DNA of 64,000 nt from Lichenicoccus sp965277665. Lineage in GTDB: Bacteria; Pseudomonadota; Alphaproteobacteria; Acetobacterales; Acetobacteraceae. Shown one piece after another: positions 1-7,135 of this stretch. The notes below the pieces were generated by a model. That model was not told the origin of the DNA. It saw only the letters and a program-made list of their open reading frames with translations, and searched no databases. The stretch spans positions 2,418,001 to 2,482,000 of the forward strand of contig NZ_OZ255835.1 in the NCBI RefSeq assembly GCF_965277665.1, in the 5' to 3' direction. Every line of letters begins with the position of its first letter. Within the stretch, counting starts at the first letter, position 1. A program made the translations under genes and the position numbers.

Positions 1-1
1 C

Positions 2-1321
2 GCCCACGATTTGCGGCAGGCCATCGAGGCGGAGGCCGCGCACCGGTCGAAGTCGGAGCGGGCCTGGCACGAGCACTACCGCGAACTGAGCGAGAGCCTG
101 GAGCACAAGGTGCAGCAGCGCTCACAGGTGCTGGAAGCCGAGACGCAGGAGCGCCAGCGCACCGGCGCGATCCTGCAGCAGGCGCAGAAGATGGAGGCGA
201 TCGGGCAACTGACCGGCGGGGTGGCGCACGACTTCAACAACGTGCTGGCCGCCGTGCTGGGCAATCTCGAGCTGGCGCAGGCGCGCGCGACCGATCCGGC
301 CGTCAAGAAATTCCTCCGCAACGCGCAGCAGGCGGCCGAGCGCGGCGCCAAGTTGACCGACCACCTGCTGTCGTTTGCGCGCAAGCAGCCGCTGCGCCGC
401 GAGTCGTGCGACCTCAACCGGCTGAGCACCGACTTCGCCGCCCTGATCAGGCGCACCGTGGGTGCCGCCATCGAGGTCAGGCTGACGCTGGCGGCAGGCC
501 TCTGGCCGGTGATGCTGGACGCGACCCAGTTCGAGATGGCCCTGCTCAACCTCGCGGTGAATGCCAGCCACGCGATGCCGGGCGGCGGCGTGATCGAGAT
601 CAGCACCCGCAATGTCCCTGCCGGCTCGGACGGGCTGCCCGGCGACCTCGATCCCGGCGACTACACCTGCGTGGCCGTGCAGGACGATGGCAGCGGCATG
701 AGTGCCGAGGTCGCGGCGCGTGCCTTCGAGCCGTTCTATACCACCAGCACGATCGGCAAGAGCACCGGCCTCGGGCTGAGCCAGGTCTATGGCCTGTCCA
801 AGCAACTCGGGGGCACCACGATCCTGACCAGCCGGGCCGGTCGCGGCACCTGCGTCAGCCTGCTGCTGCCGCGTGCCCTGCATGCTCCTCTCGCGGCCCC
901 GGTGCCGCAGTCCGTTGCGGACCAGTCCGTTGCGGTCACGCCGCCTGCGGACGTGCAACCGACCGACGCCAGGCTGCTGGTGATCGACGACGATCCCGAC
1001 GTGCGCGAGGTCACGGTCGAGACGCTGCGGGCCCTCGGATTCGATGTCGTCGCGGCGGAAAGCGCCAAGCTCGGACTGGACATCCTGCATAGCGGGCTGG
1101 AGCTCGATCTGGTGGTGACCGACTTCTCGATGCCGGAGATGAACGGCATCGAGTTCATCCGCCACGCGCACCTGTCGCATCCGCAGCTGCCCTGCCTGCT
1201 GGTGACCGGCTATGCGGAAACCAGCGACTTCGCCGAAGCGATCTCCGGCGGCATCACCATCCTGCGCAAGCCGTACCGGATGAAGGAACTGGCCGCCACC
1301 ATCGAACGCCTGCGCGCCTGA
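2..1321 (+). CDS. Hybrid sensor histidine kinase, 5' end outside window
   Basis: The reading frame is open from the first bases, so the true start and any sensor domain lie upstream; 439 residues are visible. An N-terminal helical stretch rich in charged residues leads into an H-box, GQLTGGVAHDFNN, whose His is the expected autophosphorylation site. A HATPase domain follows, with a G2-like GKSTGLGLSQVYG. A C-terminal receiver begins at LLVIDDDPDV and carries its phospho-acceptor Asp in VVTDFSMPEMNG and the conserved Lys in LRKPY. This is the PAS/GAF-linked hybrid kinase layout common in alphaproteobacteria. The signal sensed cannot be told without the missing N-terminus. The stand-alone receiver at 2186 is a possible partner; that pairing is inference. 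Confidence 0.9.
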   Translation, partial: AHDLRQAIEAEAAHRSKSERAWHEHYRELSESLEHKVQQRSQVLEAETQERQRTGAILQQAQKMEAIGQLTGGVAHDFNNVLAAVLGNLELAQARATDPAVKKFLRNAQQAAERGAKLTDHLLSFARKQPLRRESCDLNRLSTDFAALIRRTVGAAIEVRLTLAAGLWPVMLDATQFEMALLNLAVNASHAMPGGGVIEISTRNVPAGSDGLPGDLDPGDYTCVAVQDDGSGMSAEVAARAFEPFYTTSTIGKSTGLGLSQVYGLSKQLGGTTILTSRAGRGTCVSLLLPRALHAPLAAPVPQSVADQSVAVTPPADVQPTDARLLVIDDDPDVREVTVETLRALGFDVVAAESAKLGLDILHSGLELDLVVTDFSMPEMNGIEFIRHAHLSHPQLPCLLVTGYAETSDFAEAISGGITILRKPYRMKELAATIERLRA

Positions 1322-1376
1322 GACCGTCCGGGAATACGCCACGCCGGCAATCCGACGCGGCTTTCTGCGCTGTCGG

Positions 1377-1568
1377 TCACTCTGTCCGCGGAGTGAGCCT
1401 CTCCCGGGCGCCGTCGATGTCCGCGCTGCCCGGCTCATCAGACGCCGTCTCCGGCGGGGTGGTCGGGAAGCCGCCATGCGACGCGGTCCGGCGGCGCTTG
1501 TTCTCCTCCTGCCCCGGCTTGGTCTCGTGGTCGTATTCCTTGCCGGCGTCCGGTGCGGGCTGTGCCAT
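1377..1568 (-). CDS. Small disordered hypothetical protein
   Basis: 63 residues, rich in Pro, Glu, Asp, Arg and Thr, with no hydrophobic segment, so probably an unstructured soluble protein. No family is recognised. The start is supported by AGAAGGA about 9 bases upstream of the ATG. A 59-bp hairpin repeat begins about 30 bases upstream of the start codon and may affect its expression. It is convergent with the histidine kinase gene. Confidence 0.55.
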   Translation of the reverse strand: MAQPAPDAGKEYDHETKPGQEENKRRRTASHGGFPTTPPETASDEPGSADIDGARERLTPRTE

Positions 1569-1599
1569 GTCGGCGTGTCCTTCTGCCTGTCGTCTGATA

Positions 1600-1658
1600 G
1601 AGCAGCTTTATCCGACAGATGGCGTCGCGAAGCGATTCCCTGTGATCGGATGCCGCTC
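1600..1658. repeat. 59-bp imperfect palindromic repeat, copy 1
   Basis: The element runs from GAGCAGCTTTATCC to a GGATGCCGCTC end and folds on itself, with TCGC-GAA-GCGA at the tip. Compared by eye with the reverse complement of 37562-37620 it has the same length and 49 of 59 bases identical. Similarity continues outside the left end (GTCGTNTGATA, from 1589). A TA dinucleotide flanks the left end (1598-1599) but the right side reads AC. It lies between two small genes and overlaps no coding sequence. Confidence 0.7.
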
Positions 1659-1880
1659 ACGGATGCTTGCGCGCGGCGTGGCGTGGCGCTGGGGCATTCC
1701 AATTCGTCGCCAGTCGGGCCATATGAGCCGTGCTGGATTTCGCAGCCGTGGGTTGCCTGACGCCGCTTCCGGCTCCGGGGTCGCAAGTCATTCAAGGCCG
1801 GATCGACCACGGTCCTCTGTCATGCAGGGGGCCTTTTCCGCGCGTCCGGTTCGCGCAGCACGTGCAGGAGGCATCTGAAG
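1659..1880. other. Gap between small genes, no gene seen
   Basis: Open frames here have no ribosome binding site and no recognisable protein. The only supported signal is the GGAGG that serves the gene at 1881. With the hairpin repeat at 1600-1658 this makes a gene-free stretch of about 310 bases. Confidence 0.5.
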
Positions 1881-2120
1881 ATGGTCAAGCGTCGCAAAGA
1901 GGAAGAGATTGCCGGCGTCCTGGAGTTCGAGGGCCGCACAAGCGAGGATCCGGAATTCCTGGAATGGGTTGCCGGCCACAAGGCGACCAACGGCGGCAAG
2001 ATACGGGTCAGCCAGGGTGGTCGAGGCGTCCGGGTGATGTTTGCCAAGGAGGCCGACATGGCGCTGTGGCAGGCGCGGTCCGAGCAGGCGGCGAAACGCA
2101 AGAAATCGGCGGCGTCCTGA
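1881..2120 (+). CDS. Small hypothetical protein
   Basis: 79 residues, highly charged, beginning MVKRRKEEEI and ending in a Lys-rich tail. A hydrophobic core around residues 28-55 (EWVAGHKATNGGKIRVSQGG) suggests a small folded domain. The start is well supported by GGAGG 8 bases upstream of the ATG. No family is recognised. The response regulator starts about 65 bases downstream on the same strand, so the two may be cotranscribed. Confidence 0.65.
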   Translation: MVKRRKEEEIAGVLEFEGRTSEDPEFLEWVAGHKATNGGKIRVSQGGRGVRVMFAKEADMALWQARSEQAAKRKKSAAS

Positions 2121-2185
2121 AGCGAACCCGGCGCTCCATCGCAAGTTGTAGCAGCGAACCCGACCGCCTCGAGGCTTACCCAAGC

Positions 2186-2566
2186 GTGTGTATCCTGCTC
2201 GTCGAAGACGAACCTCTCATCCGGGAGGTCATGACCGAGAGCCTGCAGGAGGCCGGCTTCGAGGTGATGCAGGCGGAGAGCGGAGACCGGGCCGTCGAGT
2301 TGATCCGTGATGCGCCCTGCCCGTTCTCGGCGCTGGTGACGGACTTCCACATGCCGGGCCGGATCGACGGCGCCGGCGTCGCGCGCCGGATGCGCAAGGT
2401 CTGGCCGCGGCTCCCGGTCGTGATCGTCTCCGGCCGCCCGGAGGTCTTCCGGGAGCAATGGGAAAGCGAAGACGGCTACGGGGTGCTGCGGAAACCCTAC
2501 CTGCCGCGGCAGCTGATCGAGCTGGTCCGGCAGCTGGTGCAGGCGGCCGCGCCGGACCCAGGGTAG
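2186..2566 (+). CDS. Single-domain response regulator
   Basis: About 126 residues forming one receiver domain and nothing else. It starts CILLVEDEPLIREV, has the phospho-acceptor Asp in ALVTDFHMPG, a Ser in VVIVSGRP at the signalling Ser/Thr position, and Lys in VLRKPYLP. It lacks a DNA-binding output, so it should act by protein contact or as a phosphate sink, as CheY-like proteins do. GTG at 2186 is chosen because it sits right before the first beta strand, with GAGG upstream. A kinase partner could be the hybrid kinase at the window start (inference). Confidence 0.8.
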   Translation: MCILLVEDEPLIREVMTESLQEAGFEVMQAESGDRAVELIRDAPCPFSALVTDFHMPGRIDGAGVARRMRKVWPRLPVVIVSGRPEVFREQWESEDGYGVLRKPYLPRQLIELVRQLVQAAAPDPG

Positions 2567-3231
2567 CGTCGAAGACGCGCGACGCACGCGCCCGTGCCGG
2601 CGTCGCTTTGCTGCTCTTGTTGCTGGCCGGGTGCGCGGCCGGCTCCCCCGCCGCCCTGCCGACGCGGTGCCTGCCGGCGCTGCGCGACGAGGTCACGATC
2701 GTCGATTCGGGCTGGCATACCGCCCTGGCGCTGCCCGCCCGCGAGCTGACCGGGGGCCTGGGCATCTTCCGGCGGATCTTCCCGGGCGGCTCGACCTACG
2801 TGTTCGGCTTCGGCAAGCGGACGTTCATGATCGCGCCGGCGAATGATCTCAGCGAATGGCTGCTCGGCCCGTTCCCGGGACCCGGCGCCATCCAGGTGGA
2901 AGCGCTCTCGGCGCCGGCGGCGATCGCCTACGCATCCCCGGTCCGGACGGTGACGCTGGCGCTGCAACCGGGCGAGGTGCCGCACCTGGCCGGCGCCATC
3001 TGGGCCGGCATCGACCATGACCGGGCCGGGCAGCCGACGCGCATCGCGGCACGGCCCTGGCACGGCACGTTGTTCTACGCGTCAACCCACGGCTATGGCA
3101 TGGCATACACGTGCAACGCGTGGACCGCCGCGATGCTGCACGCGGCGGGCGTGCCGATCGATGCATCCGGCGTCGTGCTCGCCGGCCAGGTCATGCATCG
3201 GGTCGGCAGGGTTGCCGAGTGCGGTCGCTGA
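2458..3231 (+). CDS. DUF2459-family lipoprotein
   Basis: The protein has a hydrophobic stretch (VALLLLLLAGC) ending in a lipobox Cys, so it is probably a lipoprotein facing the periplasm. The mature part has the features of the DUF2459 family, with VIVDSGWHTALALP near the start and YGMAYTCNAWTAAML near the end, giving His and Cys residues in the positions of a Cys/His peptidase-like fold. The function of the family is not established. ATG at 2458 overlaps the upstream response regulator by 109 bases and gives a long Arg/Ala-rich leader. The true start is more likely near 2566-2608, where only a TTG is available, so the 5' end is uncertain. Confidence 0.7.
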   Translation: MGKRRRLRGAAETLPAAAADRAGPAAGAGGRAGPRVASKTRDARARAGVALLLLLLAGCAAGSPAALPTRCLPALRDEVTIVDSGWHTALALPARELTGGLGIFRRIFPGGSTYVFGFGKRTFMIAPANDLSEWLLGPFPGPGAIQVEALSAPAAIAYASPVRTVTLALQPGEVPHLAGAIWAGIDHDRAGQPTRIAARPWHGTLFYASTHGYGMAYTCNAWTAAMLHAAGVPIDASGVVLAGQVMHRVGRVAECGR

Positions 3232-3243
3232 GCCGGCGGCGCG

Positions 3244-3435
3244 TCACCGGGAGGTGCAGGGCGGCGCGGTGCCGTCCGAACAGGCTGGGACCTTTTCGCC
3301 CGACGGCAGCACGACATAGACCGGCTGGGCCGGCTGCGACCCGCCGCTGAACGACGAGCAGCCGGCCAGTACTCCGGCGGCCACCGCCAGCATCATCGTG
3401 CGGCGCGAAGCCGCGGCAATCCTGGTCGCTGTCAT
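3244..3435 (-). CDS. Small lipoprotein
   Basis: 63 residues: a positively charged start (MTATRIAAASRRT), a hydrophobic stretch, and a lipobox LAGCSS near residue 26, so an export and lipidation signal is clear. The mature part is short, with a YVVLPSGEKVPACSDG segment and two further Cys residues that could form a disulfide. It lies 23 bases downstream of tRNA-Gly on the same strand and may be cotranscribed. No named family is recognised. Confidence 0.6.
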   Translation of the reverse strand: MTATRIAAASRRTMMLAVAAGVLAGCSSFSGGSQPAQPVYVVLPSGEKVPACSDGTAPPCTSR

Positions 3436-3458
3436 CTGCCGCTCCTGTCTGCGAGCCC

Positions 3459-3532
3459 TGGAGCGGGCGGAGGGAATCGAACCCTCCTCGGTAGCTTGGA
3501 AGGCTACTGCATTACCACTATGCTACGCCCGC
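3459..3532 (-). tRNA. tRNA-Gly (anticodon TCC)
   Basis: The minus strand folds as a cloverleaf: acceptor GCGGGCG pairs with CGCCCGC, the anticodon arm is GTAGC-CTTCCAA-GCTAC with TCC at the anticodon, and the T-loop contains GGTTCGATTCC. The 3' CCA is encoded. It reads GGA codons and, by wobble, GGG. Confidence 0.95.
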
Positions 3533-3576
3533 ACCGGCAGCGAAGCGCGAACTCCGCCGGGCTCCCGCCGGGCCTC

Positions 3577-3606
3577 TGTCTAGCGTCCCCCCGCACGGGC
3601 CTGCAA
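3577..3606 (-). promoter_or_regulatory. Candidate tRNA-Gly promoter
   Basis: Read on the minus strand, TTGCAG (-35) is followed after 18 bases by TAGACA (-10), ending about 44 bases before the mature tRNA. The -35 sequence is the same as that of the tRNA-Thr promoter candidate. Inferred from consensus only. Confidence 0.4.
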
Positions 3607-3654
3607 GCCCCTCGCCCAGCCCGGCATATGGGCGTTGATGCGCGCGCCGGGGTC

Positions 3655-3683
3655 TTGACTTTGCGCCCCGCTCAGCTTCTTTA
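3655..3683 (+). promoter_or_regulatory. Candidate promoter for tRNA-Trp/secE/nusG
   Basis: TTGACT followed after 17 bases by TCTTTA, about 79 bases before tRNA-Trp. The -35 is near perfect and the -10 is weak. It is the best sigma-70-like signal in the gap between the two tRNA genes. Confidence 0.4.
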
Positions 3684-3761
3684 CGCCCCCTGCGCCGGGT
3701 TCAGGCGGTCATTCTTCCAGCCCTCAGCTTGGGTGGGAGGGGACCGCGAAGGCGGCGATGC

Positions 3762-3838
3762 AGGGGTGTAGCTCAATTGGCTAGAGCGCCGGTCTCCAAA
3801 ACCGGAGGTTGCGGGTTCGAGACCCTCCGCCCCTGCCA
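3762..3838 (+). tRNA. tRNA-Trp (anticodon CCA)
   Basis: AGGGGTG pairs with CGCCCCT. The anticodon loop CTCCAAA carries CCA, and the T-arm has GGTTCGAGACC. The 3' CCA is encoded. It lies 90 bases upstream of secE, the tRNA-Trp/secE/nusG order found in many bacteria. Confidence 0.95.
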
Positions 3839-3928
3839 CTTGGCCGCCTGTCCGGAACAGAAATGTTATGGGCCACGGTCCCGCCCGCTCTGGACGGGTT
3901 CGGATGTCTGGTGTCTGGAAGGTGCGGC

Positions 3929-4123
3929 GTGGCGGTCAGTCCTGCGAAATTCATCCGCGAGGTGCGGTCCGAGGCGACCAAGGTCACCTGGCCGACCCGC
4001 CGTGAGACGCTGGTGACCACCGGCCTGGTGCTGGCGATGGCGGCGATCACCGCAATCTTCTTCTTTGCGGTCGACCAGATCATCGGCCTGGGCGTGCGCG
4101 CCCTGTTTGGCCTGGGGGGCTGA
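3929..4123 (+). CDS. secE: Preprotein translocase subunit SecE
   Basis: 64 residues with the SecE pattern: an amphipathic N-terminal helix with the motif EVRSEATKVTWPTRRE, then one membrane span (VTTGLVLAMAAITAIFFFAV) and a short tail. SecE clamps SecY in the inner-membrane protein channel. GTG at 3929 is chosen because GGAAGG lies 6 bases upstream and the product length fits single-span SecE. nusG follows after 10 bases, so the two are cotranscribed, probably together with tRNA-Trp. Confidence 0.93.
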   Translation: MAVSPAKFIREVRSEATKVTWPTRRETLVTTGLVLAMAAITAIFFFAVDQIIGLGVRALFGLGG

Positions 4124-4133
4124 GGAGCAGGTC

Positions 4134-4664
4134 ATGGCGAAGCGTTGGTACGTCGTCCACGTCTATTCGGGTTTCGAGAAGAAGATCGCCCAGCAGATCA
4201 AGGAGCAGGCCGCGCAGAAGGGCCTGGCTGATCATTTCGACGAGGTGCTGGTGCCGTCCGAGGAAGTGCTCGAGGTCCGGCGCGGCCAGAAGGTGAGCGC
4301 CGAGCGCAAGTTCTTCCCCGGCTACGTGCTGGTGAAGATGGAACTGACCGACGATGCCTGGCATCTGGTCAAGGACACGCCGAAGGTCACCGGCTTCCTG
4401 GGCACGCGCATGCGCCCGTCGCCGATCAGCGAGGCCGAGGCCGAGCGGATCATGAAGCAGACCCAGGAAGGCGTCGAACGCCCGCGTCCGTCGGTGCTGT
4501 TCGAGATCGGCGAGCAGGTGCGTGTCGCCGACGGTCCGTTCACCAGCTTCAACGGCACCGTCGAGGATGTCGACGAGGAGAAGGGCCGCCTCAAGGTCAG
4601 CGTGTCGATCTTCGGCCGGTCCACTCCAGTGGACCTGGAATACGGGCAGGTCGAGAAGGTGTGA
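4134..4664 (+). CDS. nusG: Transcription termination/antitermination protein NusG
   Basis: 176 residues. The NGN domain starts MAKRWYVVHVYSGFEKKIA and contains RKFFPGYVLVKMELTD and TPKVTGFLG. The C-terminal KOW domain has GEQVRVADGPFTSFNGTVEDVD and ends in a Val-Asp-Leu-Glu-Tyr pattern typical of NusG. It binds RNA polymerase and links it to Rho or the ribosome. GAGGAG precedes the ATG. The usual downstream rplK-rplA-rplJ-rplL-rpoBC genes are absent here: the next gene is pqiC on the opposite strand, 27 bases away. Confidence 0.97.
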   Translation: MAKRWYVVHVYSGFEKKIAQQIKEQAAQKGLADHFDEVLVPSEEVLEVRRGQKVSAERKFFPGYVLVKMELTDDAWHLVKDTPKVTGFLGTRMRPSPISEAEAERIMKQTQEGVERPRPSVLFEIGEQVRVADGPFTSFNGTVEDVDEEKGRLKVSVSIFGRSTPVDLEYGQVEKV

Positions 4665-4691
4665 GCCGTCAGGCCTGAAGCAGCGTAACGG

Positions 4692-5375
4692 TCAGGCCGG
4701 TGGCGGCGCCGGCGGCATGGCCCGGAGCATCTCCGCGACCTGATCGGACGCCTGTCCCAGCAGCGTGCTGAGGGCGGCCACCAGGGCGGCGGTCCCGGGA
4801 CCATCCGGCTGCCGGGTGAGATGCAGGCTGCGGCTGCCGGCCGGCCCGCTATCCGGGCGATGCACCGAGAGCGTCGCCTGCAGTTCGGCGCGGCCAGCGC
4901 TGTCGGCCGCGAAACGCTGCACGTCGAGTTCCACCAGCGCCGTCGGCGTCGTCGAGATCGCGCTGCCCTGGGTGAACACGCCGGCGCCCGGCAGGCGCTG
5001 GCTCAGGTCGAGGGCCAGCGTGCGGCCGATCATCTCGTCGAGCGCGTCCGCCCAGGCGGCGTCCTCGACCGTGCGCAGCCGGTAGTCCTCGTCGTTGCGC
5101 ACGATATGGTCGCGCTGCAGGCTGGGTGCGACACTCGGCGTGCGCACCTCGACCGACAGCGGGCCGCCGCCGCCCGGTTGCCCGGGCACGAATGCCAGCG
5201 TGTAGTAGCTCGGCTCCGACCCGCCGCATCCGGCGAGCAGCAACGGCATGGCTGCCCCCAGCATGCCAGCCAGCATGGCGCGGCGCCGGACGGCATGCCG
5301 GGCGGGGCGGATCCCCTGCTGCTGGACCCCGTGCGGCTGGACCCCATGCTGCAGAATTGGGGCCAGATGTCTCAT
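4692..5375 (-). CDS. pqiC: PqiC-type outer-membrane lipoprotein of the Pqi system
   Basis: 227 residues with an Arg-rich leader, a hydrophobic stretch and a lipobox LLLAGCGG near residue 50. The mature part has the PqiC/DUF330 features: SYYTLAFVPG, VEVRTPSVAPSLQRDHIV, then WADALDEMIGRTLALDLSQRLP. PqiC is the outer-membrane partner of the PqiB needle that bridges the envelope for lipid transfer. Its start overlaps the pqiB stop by 4 bases, so it is translationally coupled as the last gene of the operon. A Gln/His-rich segment in the first 30 residues is unusual, and translation may begin later, at a Met around residue 34. Confidence 0.88.
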   Translation of the reverse strand: MRHLAPILQHGVQPHGVQQQGIRPARHAVRRRAMLAGMLGAAMPLLLAGCGGSEPSYYTLAFVPGQPGGGGPLSVEVRTPSVAPSLQRDHIVRNDEDYRLRTVEDAAWADALDEMIGRTLALDLSQRLPGAGVFTQGSAISTTPTALVELDVQRFAADSAGRAELQATLSVHRPDSGPAGSRSLHLTRQPDGPGTAALVAALSTLLGQASDQVAEMLRAMPPAPPPA

Positions 5376-7135
5376 GGGTTGCTCCGGCCGAAGATCAGCG
5401 ACGAGGGGTGGCGGTTCAGGTAGTCGGTAAGCGAGCGGACCGAACGGGCCGTGGCGCTGAGCTGGTCGAGCGTGCGCTGCAGGCTGTTGTGGAAATCGGA
5501 GTTGCCGCCGTACGTGGCCAGCGCGCCGTTGGCGTTGTCGATCGCCTTCTGCAACTGGCCGGAGATCTGCGGCAGCCGCTGCAGGAACGGGGTCAGGCCG
5601 TGGTCGGCGCTCTGCACCAGGTGGTTGGTGCTTGCCAAGGTCTGGTTGAGCTCGACCAGCGCCTGCTTGAGCTGCGGGCTCGCCACCGTGGCATCCGCGT
5701 GCGCCAGCAGGCTGCTCAGGCTGTCGCCGATCTGCGACAGCGGCAATGCGGCCAGCTTGGCCGACACCGTCGACAGGCTGTCCATGATCCCGGCCATGCC
5801 GCCCGACTGGCTCGGCAGCACGATCGCGTTGCCCTCGAGCGAGATCTTCTCCGGCTGCGCCTTGGGCACGAAGCTCAGCGAGATCATCGCGCTGCCGGTG
5901 AGCAGATTGTCGGTGTCGGTCTCCGCACGGAGACCCCGGTTCACCATCGCCTGGGTGATGGTGAGGATCGAGCTGCCCTGCATCTCCTGGTCGGACAGCA
6001 CCCGCTCGGGCTGCACCTCCATCGCCACCCGGACCTGGGCATCGCCGGTATTCTGGTCGATCTGCAGCTTGACCTCGGTGACCTCGCCGACCTGGATGCC
6101 GAACATCTCGACCGGGCTGCCGGCATCGAGTCCCTTCACCGAACTGCGCAGGTAGGTCACGACATGCACCCGCTCATGGTAGCCGGCGGTGTCGGCGGCC
6201 TGCCTGCTCTCGTAGAGCTTGAACACCGTGCCCCCCGGAGCCGTCTCGGACTGCTTGCTGCGGCGCTCGCTCGGCAGCCCGAAGGCCACGCCGCCCGAGA
6301 TCAGGGCCTGCAGGCTCTCGACCTGGAGATGCAGCCCGCTGCTGCCGCCGAAATCCACCCGCAGGCCGGACACGTCCCAAAAGCGCGTGTCGCGCCGCAG
6401 GAAGCCGTCATAGGGATGCTTGACGAACACCTGCACCGGGATCGGGCCGCGCCCGTTCGCGGGCAGCTTGTAGCCGAGCACCTCGCCGGCCTGCACGTCG
6501 CGGAAGAACACCGGCGACCCCTGGCCGAGCGAGCCGAGCGAGGCGGTCATCAGGGTGAAGGTCTGGCCCGGCTCGTCGGACCGCACGCCGGGTGGCGAGT
6601 CCAGGCCCTCGAAACGCGTCTCGCCGATCTCCGCGCCGGGCCTGCCGGGATCGATGGCGATGAAGGCGCCCGACACCAGGGTCTCGAGGCCGCTGACGCT
6701 GGCGCCGCTGAGGCGCGGCCGGACCACCCAGAACTTGGCGTTACGGGTGAGCATCGGTGCCGACCGCGAGCTCATCTGCACGCGCACGTCGACGTGCTGC
6801 AGGTCCCTGCTGAGTTCGATCCCCTCGACGGTGCCGAGGCCGACCGCCTTGTGCTTGACCTGGGTCTGGCCGGCGGTCAGGCCGTCGGCACTGTCGAACT
6901 GGATGGTGATCTCGGGGCCGCGCCGCGAGATCGTCTCCCAGCCGAGATAGGCCCCGATCGCCACCACGATGATCGGGATCAGCCAGATCAGGGAGAAGCG
7001 CGTCGGCCGCGCCCCCGCCTCCGGCACGCCGCCATTCCCGCTCGCAGGCGGCTCGCCGCCGACGCCGCCACCGCCGGGGGCGCCCTGGTTCCCCGGTTCT
7101 CCTCGTCCCGGAGGACCGCCTGTATTCCCACTCAC
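5372..7135 (-). CDS. pqiB: PqiB, multi-MCE-domain lipid transport protein
   Basis: 587 residues from GTG at 7135, which overlaps the pqiA stop. Residues 1-46 are Gly/Pro-rich and cytoplasmic. Residues 47-65 (FSLIWLIPIIVVAIGAYLG) form the membrane anchor. Three MCE/MlaD domains follow, recognisable by ITIQFDSADGLTAGQTQVKHKAVGLG, by TLMTASLGSLGQGSPVFFRD and by VKGLDAGSPVEMFGIQVGEV. A long helical C-terminus with STVSAKLAALPL and ATARSVRSLTDYLNRHP ends the protein. PqiB forms a hexameric tube across the periplasm for lipid movement. The Gly-rich N-terminal extension is longer than in the E. coli protein. Confidence 0.92.
   Translation of the reverse strand: MSGNTGGPPGRGEPGNQGAPGGGGVGGEPPASGNGGVPEAGARPTRFSLIWLIPIIVVAIGAYLGWETISRRGPEITIQFDSADGLTAGQTQVKHKAVGLGTVEGIELSRDLQHVDVRVQMSSRSAPMLTRNAKFWVVRPRLSGASVSGLETLVSGAFIAIDPGRPGAEIGETRFEGLDSPPGVRSDEPGQTFTLMTASLGSLGQGSPVFFRDVQAGEVLGYKLPANGRGPIPVQVFVKHPYDGFLRRDTRFWDVSGLRVDFGGSSGLHLQVESLQALISGGVAFGLPSERRSKQSETAPGGTVFKLYESRQAADTAGYHERVHVVTYLRSSVKGLDAGSPVEMFGIQVGEVTEVKLQIDQNTGDAQVRVAMEVQPERVLSDQEMQGSSILTITQAMVNRGLRAETDTDNLLTGSAMISLSFVPKAQPEKISLEGNAIVLPSQSGGMAGIMDSLSTVSAKLAALPLSQIGDSLSSLLAHADATVASPQLKQALVELNQTLASTNHLVQSADHGLTPFLQRLPQISGQLQKAIDNANGALATYGGNSDFHNSLQRTLDQLSATARSVRSLTDYLNRHPSSLIFGRSNP

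Noticed and set aside
122..1810. Long minus-strand open frame opposite the hybrid kinase
   Set aside because: Its product is Arg/His/Gln-rich with no domain, and it is the mirror of a clear kinase reading frame in GC-rich DNA.
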